Assembly (NCBI GenBank): GCA_002452515.1 | Contig: DKEN01000137.1 | Span: forward strand, 1-9,454 | DNA length: 9,454 nucleotides | Direction: 5' to 3' | Source: Spartobacteria bacterium UBA6821 | GTDB lineage: Bacteria; Verrucomicrobiota; Verrucomicrobiia; Chthoniobacterales; UBA6821 | Shown here: piece by piece, positions 1-6,591 of the stretch | Layout of the letters: the number at the start of each line of letters is the position of its first letter | Numbering within the stretch: position 1 is the stretch's first letter | Position numbers and translations under genes: made by a program | The notes under the pieces: generated by a model | What the model saw: the letters and a program-made list of their open reading frames with translations, nothing else | What the model was told of the DNA's origin: nothing | The model's database searches: none

Positions 1-16
1 AGCGGTTCCTGAAGCC

Positions 17-1003
17 ATGAAAATTTCTATTCGCTCCAGCGGTGTCGTCTGCCCCGGTGGACTTGGAGAAAAATCTCTCCATGACGAGTGGCCACTGACC
101 AAGATAAAAAATGCCGCTGGCACCCGCAGCTTTGATGTCGGGTTGGTTGACCGCAATAACCCCGCATTGCGCATGTGGGAGAAAGAACCCCGACTCCGCA
201 GAGCAAGTCCCATTTCTCTCTACACGATCGAGGCGGCATCTCAGGCACTCTCTGCTGTTCCAAACCTCGATTTAAGCCGTACAGGCATTGTTGTTTCCTA
301 TTTTTTAGGATGTCTTGTCTATTCCGTTCGCCTCTACAAGCAGATGACGAGCGAAGGCCGTCGCTACGCAAGCCCCATCCTATTTCCCGAGACCGTCTTC
401 AACAGTCCAGCTAGCCATCTCGTTGCAACACTGAAACTGGGCGGACCTGTTTACTCGCAGATCGGCGATAGCTCCTGCTGGGCAAACTCCCTGAGAACTG
501 CCGAGTGCTGGTTGCGCACAGGCACTGCGGATCATGTTCTCGTCATCGGAGCCAAGGAATTCGACCTGCATGAACTCGATGCAATGCAGTCCGTGGGTTG
601 GTTTCAAAACGGGCTTTTACTCGGAGAGGGAGCAGGCGCGCTCCTGCTCTCAACTGAGCCAGGCGCATCTAACACATCGCTTGCATCGGTGCACGACGGA
701 TACAGTTTTCACTCTAAGCTAGGTGCTCTTCAATCCGCTCGGGAGCTTCTTGCGGAATTGCCCGCTGATTGTCCCGTCCTTCCTACAGGGAGTGGTTGGA
801 CACGCACGATCGATAGCAAGGTTTGCGATGAAAGAATTGCAAGCAAAAGTCCTCGCTTGCCATGTGAGGCTTTCACTGCCACGGCGGCATGGGACACGAT
901 TCGGGCAATGGCCGTTCTCGAGCGAGAACACGAGAGAAGAATGATCGTACCTTACTGGGGATACTCACAACAATCAGCGGCCGCACTGTTAGAAGCGGGA
1001 TAA
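17..1003 (+). CDS. Ketosynthase-like protein (chain-length-factor type), catalytic histidines absent
   Basis: Thiolase-fold beta-ketoacyl synthase homologue of 328 aa. The N-terminus (SGVVCPGGLG, residues 8-17) matches the usual KAS opening. SSCWANS around Cys154 sits where the active-site Cys belongs, and GEGAGALLL (203-211) is the conserved KAS motif. The two catalytic His motifs are not recognisable: PTGSGWTRTID (256-266) stands where HGTGT is expected and EAFTATAAWD (284-293) where the GHxxGAxG motif is expected. The half after GEGAG is about 80 residues shorter than in FabF-type enzymes of about 410 aa. It is therefore unlikely to condense chains alone; a chain-length-factor partner, a decarboxylase or a structural role fits better (inference). 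The start codon lies in ATGA at 17-20, which may overlap the stop of an upstream gene (TGA at 18-20 or 10-12), so translational coupling in an operon coming from the left is likely. The neighbours suggest an aryl-polyene-type pathway. The fold assignment is firm; the exact role is not. Confidence 0.8.
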   Translation: MKISIRSSGVVCPGGLGEKSLHDEWPLTKIKNAAGTRSFDVGLVDRNNPALRMWEKEPRLRRASPISLYTIEAASQALSAVPNLDLSRTGIVVSYFLGCLVYSVRLYKQMTSEGRRYASPILFPETVFNSPASHLVATLKLGGPVYSQIGDSSCWANSLRTAECWLRTGTADHVLVIGAKEFDLHELDAMQSVGWFQNGLLLGEGAGALLLSTEPGASNTSLASVHDGYSFHSKLGALQSARELLAELPADCPVLPTGSGWTRTIDSKVCDERIASKSPRLPCEAFTATAAWDTIRAMAVLEREHERRMIVPYWGYSQQSAAALLEAG

Positions 1004-1004
1004 A

Positions 1005-1033
1005 GTTGCTTCCTGAAAAGAGATCTCGGCAAC
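1005..1033. terminator. Weak possible bidirectional terminator hairpin
   Basis: GTTGC (1005-1009) and GCAAC (1029-1033) form a 5-bp stem between the convergent stops at 1003 and 1050. On both strands the stem is followed within a few bases by a short T-containing stretch (TTTAT). The inner loop also holds the palindrome GAGATCTC. The stem is short and the T-tract weak, so this rests mainly on position between convergent genes. Confidence 0.22.
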
Positions 1034-1049
1034 GTCTTTATCAATACCG

Positions 1050-2624
1050 TTAAAAAACCTTATTCGCACTGGTTTCCTCATTTGAAGGTTCAACCTTCTG
1101 GGAAAGAGCACCCCACGATTTCCATCCTTCTCTCAATTCCAACATAATCCAGGATGCCAATGCCTTGAAAATGATTTTCAGCAGTTGCGACACGTTTAAA
1201 TTAAAACCGGGGAAATAATACCTCTTCCCCTTATTGCTTACCCCGAAGTCTCCTACTGCCCAGCGTCGTCTGGCAATGGCAGCAAGGCGAATGTTATAGA
1301 GTCGCATAAGGGCAAAGATTGGATAGGCTCTGCCCGAGGCGTACGGGAGCTGCTCAAAACCCTTCGCCCCCATCGAAAAAACGGGCCGAACCACAAAAAA
1401 ATAATACAAGGCGATATCGAGCCTTAGCGCGATCTGCATCAGCTCGTAGTCTCCGAGGTAGTCGTATTTATCCTTGTAGAGGGCTTCAAACATCCGCTTG
1501 TAACCAACGAAAAAATCTTCGTTCTGAGTTTCAATAATCGGAGCGATTTCCTCTCCCCGTCTCCATGCCATAATCAGCCGAATTGAGGCCATGGAGGTAA
1601 AAGCGATCCAATCCATTCCCGGGCTGTAAAATGGATCCAGGAATGCCCAAGCATCTCCTGTGAGAACAAAGCCGTCCCCCGCCTGAACTTTGGAGGAATA
1701 AGGAAGATTACGCCTAAAGTGAACGTCCCCCCCGGTGAACTCCGCCTTTTCCAGCATTTCCCTAGCCGCAACATGCCGGGAGAGAAACTTCCGAAGCTTT
1801 TCACCAACAGGAGTATTATCATCTGGCCATTCAACGCGCCTCGTATCGATAACAACTCCTATGCTAGTTTCCCCGCCCTTTAAGTTAATCCACCACGACC
1901 ACCACCCATAACCGGTCATGTGGTTTGTCGCAGTTCCGCGAATACCCACATATCCTTCCGACATTTGAGGGTGCTTACAAATCAACGGTTCGGCGTCCCA
2001 ATCCCCAACCGCACGCCAACGGGACCAGACAGCGAGCGTTGGATGCTCTTCATTGGGAACCCACCAGTTGTTTTCACGTGCCAGCAAGCAGCGTACTCCC
2101 GAAGCATCGACAACCCATCTCGCTTTGATGAAACTCTTTTCCCCTTTCGAAGTAATGTGCAGCGTTTGGATGCCGCCTTCGCATAAGTCTACTGAATTCA
2201 CCGTGGCGGGGCGTAGCACCTCGACCCCGGACTCGATGGCCCGACGAAGTACTTCCTCATCCAAAACAGCGCGATCGACAAGAAACGAGGGAACCGTCGA
2301 AAGGTATTTTCCCCCGATTTCCGAGCAGTCTCCAAGATCTACGGTTTGCTCGTTGTCGAACCAGAAGCGCAGCCCGTTTTTACAGAGCTGTGTTTGTGTC
2401 AGGAAACTGGTCAATCCAAGTACTCGCGTTAGAAAATACCCGCTCACCTCAACAGTGGCCTCTCCCACACGGCGTTTGAACTCCTCATTTTTTTCCACGA
2501 GGAGTACGCGGAGGGAGGGATCTTCCCGTTTGAGAATCAGCGCCGTCGCAGCCCCGCTCAGGGCTCCACCAATGACGGCAACATCACAGGTTATTGTGTT
2601 CTGCCCTGAGATGAAGTCATCCAT
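1050..2624 (-). CDS. FAD-dependent oxidoreductase, flavin-halogenase-like superfamily
   Basis: Flavoprotein of 524 aa when started at the ATG at 2624. The N-terminal dinucleotide-binding motif is DVAVIGGALSGAA (14-26). Further family marks are VGEATVEVSG (53-62, equivalent of the GE(S/A)T motif), VVDASG (171-176), and GDAWAFLDPFYSPGMDW (323-339, the second FAD-contacting motif). WSWWIN (242-247) resembles the WxWxIP signature of flavin-dependent halogenases, with Asn in place of Pro. Lys82 (CKNGLRF) is spaced like the catalytic Lys of tryptophan halogenases, but this lysine region also occurs in non-halogenating relatives. The likely role is oxidation or dehydrogenation (possibly halogenation) of an aryl or polyene product of the local cluster; the substrate is unknown. 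The frame is open to an ATG at 2747, but those 41 extra residues precede the FAD motif, look unlike the family and would overlap the divergent gene at 2688, so 2624 is preferred. A basic, hydrophobic C-terminal region (about 475-500) may associate with the membrane. Confidence 0.85.
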   Translation of the reverse strand: MDDFISGQNTITCDVAVIGGALSGAATALILKREDPSLRVLLVEKNEEFKRRVGEATVEVSGYFLTRVLGLTSFLTQTQLCKNGLRFWFDNEQTVDLGDCSEIGGKYLSTVPSFLVDRAVLDEEVLRRAIESGVEVLRPATVNSVDLCEGGIQTLHITSKGEKSFIKARWVVDASGVRCLLARENNWWVPNEEHPTLAVWSRWRAVGDWDAEPLICKHPQMSEGYVGIRGTATNHMTGYGWWSWWINLKGGETSIGVVIDTRRVEWPDDNTPVGEKLRKFLSRHVAAREMLEKAEFTGGDVHFRRNLPYSSKVQAGDGFVLTGDAWAFLDPFYSPGMDWIAFTSMASIRLIMAWRRGEEIAPIIETQNEDFFVGYKRMFEALYKDKYDYLGDYELMQIALRLDIALYYFFVVRPVFSMGAKGFEQLPYASGRAYPIFALMRLYNIRLAAIARRRWAVGDFGVSNKGKRYYFPGFNLNVSQLLKIIFKALASWIMLELREGWKSWGALSQKVEPSNEETSANKVF

Positions 2625-2633
2625 TGGTCTGGA

Positions 2634-2663
2634 ACAATAAGTGCCTCGACCAAAGTTTCGCAA
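2634..2663 (-). promoter_or_regulatory. Possible sigma70-type promoter for the FAD oxidoreductase
   Basis: On the minus strand TTGCGA (2663-2658) and TATTGT (2639-2634) each match 4 of 6 bases of the -35 and -10 consensus, with an 18-base spacer, inside the 63-base divergent gap. The -10 box ends 9 bases before the ATG at 2624, so the transcript would be leaderless or nearly so. No clear Shine-Dalgarno sequence precedes that ATG, which agrees. Two half-matched boxes can occur by chance. Confidence 0.2.
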
Positions 2664-2687
2664 CGGTGTAATTCCACATTCCCCTTC

Positions 2688-3710
2688 ATGCGAAAATACT
2701 GGCTCATCATTCTGCAGTGCCTCATTTCGGTGCTTTTGATATGGCACCTGTTGGGAAATGAAACCCTGCGATCCGAGGCGGTTAGGGTCATCAAATCAGC
2801 GAATCCTTTGCTTCTCGTGGCCGGGTTTGGAACCGCTGTCCTGTGTGAACTGCTCTGCGCTCTGCGTTGGTGGTTTATGCTGAGAGCTTTCGGTACCCCT
2901 GTGAGCTTTGCCCGAACCTGCGCCTTTTGTGGGGCTGGACTCTTCTTCTCACTCAGCCTTCCAGGAGGAGCGGGTGGTGATGCCTTTCGCATCATCTATG
3001 TGATGCGCCTCTATCCGAAACGTCGATTGCGAGCAGCTCTTTCCGTCCTTGCCGATCGGCTCTGCGGACTTGCCGCGCTTGTTCTCTCGCTTGGATTTTC
3101 CCTGGCATTTCATCGGAACCTTTTCGATTTTGATCCCTCTTCCCATGCAATCCTGACAGCAGCAATTCTCATGTTGGGGTCCGTGGTCGTGCTTGTACTA
3201 CTCTGGTGGCTGAGTAGCCTTCCCCAGCTACACGCACTTTGGTTCCCATTCACACCGGCAAGGATACAGAAAAGAGCAATCCGTATGGGCCGTGTTTTTT
3301 CGAGTCTTACCAAACAACCAAAGTTGGTTGCGGTTGCTCTTCTGACTTCCATAGCCGCCCTCAGTGTCCATTTCACGACGTATTTTTGTAGCGCCCGAGC
3401 CTTCAAGTTGCCACTTAGTCTCATGGACATTTTCACGATCATGCCAATCGTCGAGACACTCATTTTACTCCCTATCACCCTCTATGGTGTTGGTTTGAGG
3501 GAGACCCTCTTCGAGCACCTTCTGGGGGGAATGTTTCATATACCCCATGGAGCGGCCACCCTCACCTCCCTTGGTGGATTCGGTTTGCAGGCGGCAGTCG
3601 GATTGCTAGGAGGCCTCTTAATTCCCTTCACAACGCCATCTATCAATTTGTCATCCTCGATGGCGGCAAAAAATCACCCGCCCATTCTAGCAAACAAAGA
3701 AGTGGGTTGA
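2688..3710 (+). CDS. UPF0104 / LPG-synthase-TM-type multi-pass membrane protein
   Basis: Integral inner-membrane protein of 340 aa related to the YbhN/AglD/MprF-flippase-like family. Hydrophobic segments lie near residues 5-22, 40-62, 78-92, 125-141, 155-175, 214-235, 245-268 and 290-314. Family hallmarks are LPGGAGGDAFR (91-101) followed by the RLRAALSVLADRLCGL block (113-128), and the late motif LPITLYGVGLRETLF (261-275), which corresponds to the common P-x3-GG-x-G-x-RE pattern. No soluble synthase domain is attached, so it is the stand-alone membrane form. Relatives are implicated in moving or presenting lipids and polyprenyl- or glyco-lipids; here it may handle a polyene lipid made by the flanking genes (inference). 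It is divergent from the FAD oxidoreductase, and its last 8 bases, including the stop, lie inside the tRNA-Lys gene on the other strand. Confidence 0.85.
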   Translation: MRKYWLIILQCLISVLLIWHLLGNETLRSEAVRVIKSANPLLLVAGFGTAVLCELLCALRWWFMLRAFGTPVSFARTCAFCGAGLFFSLSLPGGAGGDAFRIIYVMRLYPKRRLRAALSVLADRLCGLAALVLSLGFSLAFHRNLFDFDPSSHAILTAAILMLGSVVVLVLLWWLSSLPQLHALWFPFTPARIQKRAIRMGRVFSSLTKQPKLVAVALLTSIAALSVHFTTYFCSARAFKLPLSLMDIFTIMPIVETLILLPITLYGVGLRETLFEHLLGGMFHIPHGAATLTSLGGFGLQAAVGLLGGLLIPFTTPSINLSSSMAAKNHPPILANKEVG

Positions 3711-3774
3711 CTGGGACTCGAACCCAGAACCAATACCTTAAAAGGGTACTGCTCTACCATTGAGCTATCAACCC
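3703..3774 (-). tRNA. tRNA-Lys (anticodon UUU)
   Basis: The reverse strand folds as a full cloverleaf. The 7-bp acceptor GGGTTGA pairs with TCAACCC, the D arm is GCTC-AATGGTA-GAGC, and the anticodon arm is GTACC-CTTTTAA-GGTAT. A five-base variable region is followed by the T arm CTGGG-TTCGAGT-CCCAG. The anticodon UUU is read from 3742 to 3740 and specifies lysine. The discriminator base is A (3703), as expected for tRNA-Lys. CCA is not encoded (the bases that follow are CTT), so CCA must be added after transcription. The 3' end overlaps the stop region of the convergent membrane-protein gene. No clear dedicated promoter is seen just upstream; the tRNA may be cut from a longer minus-strand transcript. 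Confidence 0.95.
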
Positions 3775-3790
3775 GGTTGGTCTGTTGTTT

Positions 3791-3806
3791 CAGTCTTTTC
3801 AGACTG
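3791..3806. other. Perfect 6-bp hairpin upstream of tRNA-Lys
   Basis: CAGTCT and AGACTG flank a 4-base loop (GAAA, GNRA-type, when read on the minus strand). It covers the stop codon of the candidate small gene and lies 16 bases before the tRNA 5' end. No T-tract follows on either strand, so it is not a standard terminator. It could be an RNA processing or stability element between the upstream transcript and the tRNA, or chance. Confidence 0.35.
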
Positions 3807-4155
3807 GCTTACAGAACCGGTATGACCCGTGTTTCTGACCCGCCTCATGGTTATACCATCCCATCCAAAACATCTCCACCCGAAGGCGGCGGTTTTCGAT
3901 GAAGGGCAGAGTGAATCTACCAAGACGAATCAAGCGGGGAATACTATGCACGATTACTTCGTCGGGAAAGAATTTTCGTTGGTTGGAACGATCAAAGCAT
4001 CCGACAGGCTTCAACAGGCTACAGGCATGATTAATCCATTTCAACGCACTCGAATGAGATCCTGGGGGACAAAAGGTAGATCCAGCGACAGCCATGCTGC
4101 ATGCTGTGATACTGAGGAGGAGTGTTCGCGCCTTGCTCAGTGCACCTGTGGGCAT
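3799..4155 (-). CDS. Candidate small exported protein of unknown function
   Basis: Not recognised. An open frame of 118 codons from the ATG at 4155; in-frame alternatives are ATG 4188 (+11 aa), ATG 4242 and ATG 4314, the last two running into the promoter or start of the divergent pectate lyase. The N-terminus looks like an export signal: basic residues K8 and R10, then TLLLSITACSMAVAG (11-25). Cleavage could follow AVA-G by signal peptidase I, or ITAC (16-19) could act as a lipobox. The remainder is basic and rich in aromatics, with a plausible strand-rich stretch (DEVIVHSIPRLIRLGRF, 65-81) and FWMGWYNHEAG near the end; it has several cysteines. Codon choice looks coding-like on reading, but no statistic was computed. 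Without it, 3775-4285 is a 511-base gap, unusually long here. No good ribosome binding site precedes any of the starts. It might be spurious or a remnant of a longer gene. Confidence 0.42.
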   Translation of the reverse strand: MPTGALSKARTLLLSITACSMAVAGSTFCPPGSHSSALKWINHACSLLKPVGCFDRSNQRKFFPDEVIVHSIPRLIRLGRFTLPFIENRRLRVEMFWMGWYNHEAGQKHGSYRFCKPV

Positions 4156-4285
4156 GAACGTGATGACAACTAGGTTGTTCGCTTCCATCCACCGCCAAGT
4201 GAACTTAAAACTTGTGCGCCCGCTGTGAGAATGGGTCGGCATATATGATGGCTTTAAAAAATCAGATCCTGTAGAAAAACAACCA

Positions 4286-5503
4286 ATGAAGACACCCCCC
4301 TCCCTCCCTTGCATCTTGGCCCTCCTCGCTCTCTTTTCCTGTGGAGTTACTGAATCATCACAGGCAGCGGAATCACCCGTCGCATTTCCCGGCGCGGAGG
4401 GGTTTGGAGCTCTTGCTACTGGAGGGCGCGGTGGAGAAATTTACCATGTCACGAATTTGAACGACTCGGGACCCGGTTCCTTTCGTGACGCAGTGAGCAA
4501 AAGAGGGCGCACAGTGGTCTTTGACGTCGGGGGGTATATTGCACTTTCCCATCCGCTGATCATCACAAGTGACATCACTATCGCAGGGCAAACGGCACCC
4601 GGTGACGGGATCTGCCTCCGCAACTACGAAGTCTCCCTCTCCAAATCACACAACGTGATCATCCGCTACCTGCGATTCCGACAGGGGCTGACTCCGGGGC
4701 AGGAGAAAAAGTATGTGCTGGGACTGAATGATAGTTCAGATGTGATCCTGGATCATCTCTCGATTGAGTGGGGGCGCTGGGACTGTATCGGGTTCAGCAA
4801 ATCCTCGAATGTCACCATCCAGTATTGCCTGATCGGTGAGGCAGTAAAACCGCAGCGATTCGGATGCCTGTGTCAGAGCGACAATGTGACTTTTTCCCAT
4901 AATCTTTGGATCGATAACAAGAGTCGGAATCCCAAGTCCAAAGGGCATATACAATATATCAATAATGTGGTCTACAACTGGGGAGTCACGGGTTATGTCG
5001 GGGGGCATTCAAAGGCACCCCATAGTGCTGATTTGATCGGAAATTATTTCATCAAAGGGCCCTCCTCCAGCGATCGCTTTGCCGGGGAGTTCACGGGCAC
5101 GGACAACATCTTCCAATCTGGAAACTTGGTTGATCTGAATCGCAACGGCAGCCTCAGTGGACGAGGGGCGGAAGCAGCTGATTTCAAGGGGGCGACACTT
5201 GTGCCGTCGAGGGCGCTGCATCCCGCCGTTCCCGTCACGGAGGAGACTGCTCAGGACGCATACGCTCACGTGGTCGCAAGTGCCGGAGATTCCCTCAATC
5301 GGGATGCCATCGACTCGAGACTCATCGCTCAGGTGAAGTCGCTCGGGACTCAGGGAGCGATCATCGACGATCCGGCTCAGGTCGGTGGGTTCGGTGATCT
5401 CAAGGGAGGAAGTCCCATGACCTTCCCTGTCACCACGTCAGGAAACATCCTTCCTTCCGGGTACACCCAGATTGAGGAATTCATCAACTCACTCGTAAAA
5501 TAA
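4286..5503 (+). CDS. Secreted pectate lyase, PL1-like parallel beta-helix
   Basis: Polysaccharide lyase of 405 aa that cleaves polygalacturonate by beta-elimination. The mature start FPGAEGFGALATGGRGGEIY (34-53), the NLNDSGPGSFRDAV block (57-70) and VVFDVGG (77-83) are typical of the bacterial pectate-lyase branch with a right-handed beta-helix. ITIAGQTAPGDGI (97-109), VILDHLSIEWG (153-163, Asp/His region expected near the Ca2+ site), SRNP (213-216, Arg214 as candidate catalytic base) and NNVVYNWG (226-233) follow in the family order. The N-terminus is an export signal: a hydrophobic LALLALF run ends in LFSC (16-19), a near-lipobox that could make it a lipoprotein; otherwise cleavage near SQA (25-27) would release it. 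The C-terminal ~100 residues (TLVPSRALHPAVPV onward) are the usual tail of this branch. The stop TAA abuts the galactanase region, so the two are probably one operon. The specific substrate (pectate or rhamnogalacturonan) is not decided by the sequence. Confidence 0.9.
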   Translation: MKTPPSLPCILALLALFSCGVTESSQAAESPVAFPGAEGFGALATGGRGGEIYHVTNLNDSGPGSFRDAVSKRGRTVVFDVGGYIALSHPLIITSDITIAGQTAPGDGICLRNYEVSLSKSHNVIIRYLRFRQGLTPGQEKKYVLGLNDSSDVILDHLSIEWGRWDCIGFSKSSNVTIQYCLIGEAVKPQRFGCLCQSDNVTFSHNLWIDNKSRNPKSKGHIQYINNVVYNWGVTGYVGGHSKAPHSADLIGNYFIKGPSSSDRFAGEFTGTDNIFQSGNLVDLNRNGSLSGRGAEAADFKGATLVPSRALHPAVPVTEETAQDAYAHVVASAGDSLNRDAIDSRLIAQVKSLGTQGAIIDDPAQVGGFGDLKGGSPMTFPVTTSGNILPSGYTQIEEFINSLVK

Positions 5504-5550
5504 TTTTTTGGGGATCAAAACGAGTTTGTTTTGGCATCATTGCCCTCGGA
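5503..5550 (+). other. Probable signal-peptide extension of the galactanase, possible ATT start
   Basis: In frame with the ATG at 5551, the 48 bases before it encode FWGSKRVCFGIIALG after a first ATT codon. Joined to the next residues this gives a textbook signal peptide: basic SKR, hydrophobic core CFGIIALGMLL, and RGQA before the mature ADFVKGAD. The frame is open back to 5476 (stop at 5473-5475) and contains no ATG, GTG, TTG or CTG. The only standard-like candidate is ATT at 5503-5505, sharing its A with the lyase stop TAA (5501-5503), which would allow termination-reinitiation. A lost start codon or a sequence error in or near the T6 run at 5504-5509 is the alternative. Confidence 0.55.
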
Positions 5551-6531
5551 ATGCTCCTGCCAGAGTTGTCCCGAGGGCAAGCAGCAGATTTCGTTAAAGG
5601 AGCAGATGTCGGATGGTTACCCCAGATGGAGGCATCGGGGTATCAATTCAGCGACCGAAACGGCGAGAAACAAGATTGTCTCGCCATTTTGAAGCAGTAT
5701 GGAATCAACACGATCCGATTACGGGTTTTTGTAAACCCATCCCAGAATCCACGGTCCGGGCATTGCAGGCGCGACGAGGTCGTGGCGATGGCGGAGAGGG
5801 CCTCCAAGCAAGGCTTTCGCATCCTGATCGACTTCCACTACAGTGACTCCTGGGCCGATCCTGGCAAACAGACTAAGCCCAAAGCCTGGGCTCATCATGA
5901 CATCAACCAGCTTAAGGAAGATGTCTATCACCACACCCAAGATGTCCTTCTTGCGCTTGGAAAACGGGGAGTGACCCCGGAATGGGTCCAGATCGGTAAC
6001 GAGATCCCTAACGGCATGCTCTGGCCGGAGGGATCGGCAAAAAACACCGCTGATCTCGTAGCACTCATCAATGAAGGCTATCGTGCCGTGAAAGAGATTA
6101 ATCCTCGGATTAAGGTGATCGTTCATCTCGACAAGGGGTGGAACGGTCCGCTGTACCGGTGGTTTTTTGACAGATTCTTCGCCAATGGGGGCAAGTGCGA
6201 TGTGATCGGGATGTCCTACTATGCATCAGCGCTACTTCCTGATTCGGAAAAAATGATCCACTCGCTCGGAGTGAATCTCAGGGAGATGGCCTCCCGTTAC
6301 CCAGTCGAGGTAATGGTCGTTGAAACCGGCGAACTTTCCACAGAGCCACTAAAATCGAGGGAAAAACTGACTGCGGTGATCCAGGCGGTACGATCCGTTC
6401 CCGATCATAAAGGCCTCGGCGTCATTTACTGGGAACCGGAGGGAGTAACCTCCTGGAGCCATTACAAGATGAACTGCTGGAACGAAAACGGTCGTCCCAC
6501 GGAAGCCCTTAATGCCTTCCAAGAAAATTAG
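5551..6531 (+). CDS. Secreted arabinogalactan endo-beta-1,4-galactanase, GH53
   Basis: A (beta/alpha)8 retaining glycoside hydrolase that cuts beta-1,4-galactan, the side chain of rhamnogalacturonan I. The 326 aa counted from ATG 5551 cover the whole family domain: KGADVGWLPQME (16-27), GINTIRLRVF (51-60), DFHYSDSWADPGKQTKP (94-110), the acid/base motif VQIGNE (146-151, Glu151), DVIGMSYY (217-224), the nucleophile motif VMVVETGE (254-261, Glu258) and GVIYWEPEGV (290-299) near the end. Both catalytic Glu residues are present, so an active enzyme is expected. The product acts outside the cytoplasm. The annotated ATG falls inside the hydrophobic core of what looks like its signal peptide, so the true N-terminus is probably up to 16 residues longer (see the entry for 5503-5550). 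It is 47 bases downstream of the pectate lyase, with no terminator between, and is probably cotranscribed with it. Confidence 0.93.
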   Translation: MLLPELSRGQAADFVKGADVGWLPQMEASGYQFSDRNGEKQDCLAILKQYGINTIRLRVFVNPSQNPRSGHCRRDEVVAMAERASKQGFRILIDFHYSDSWADPGKQTKPKAWAHHDINQLKEDVYHHTQDVLLALGKRGVTPEWVQIGNEIPNGMLWPEGSAKNTADLVALINEGYRAVKEINPRIKVIVHLDKGWNGPLYRWFFDRFFANGGKCDVIGMSYYASALLPDSEKMIHSLGVNLREMASRYPVEVMVVETGELSTEPLKSREKLTAVIQAVRSVPDHKGLGVIYWEPEGVTSWSHYKMNCWNENGRPTEALNAFQEN

Positions 6532-6591
6532 GCTCTGATCCCCCCACTTAACTGAGACCGGAGGAAGTTCCAGCATTAAACCAGCCGCCCC

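Noticed and set aside
2053..2640. 195-codon open frame on the plus strand antisense to the FAD oxidoreductase
   Set aside because: It is the complement of a well-supported gene, its product is Ser/Arg/Thr-rich with no recognisable domain, and it has no signal for translation.
2622..2747. N-terminal extension of the FAD oxidoreductase to ATG 2747
   Set aside because: The 41 added residues lie before the FAD motif, do not look like family sequence and would overlap the divergent membrane-protein gene by about 60 bases.
3829..4173. 114-codon plus-strand frame opposite the candidate small exported protein
   Set aside because: No export signal, domain or coding-like pattern; the minus-strand frame is the better candidate for this stretch.
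4212..4249. TTGTGC and TATGAT as a promoter for the pectate lyase
   Set aside because: The spacer is 26 bases, too long for a sigma70 promoter, and no better -35 box is found at 16-18 bases.
6532..6591. Terminator between the convergent galactanase and peroxiredoxin genes
   Set aside because: Only a 5-bp imperfect stem (CCGGA with TCCAG) can be drawn and no T-tract follows on either strand.
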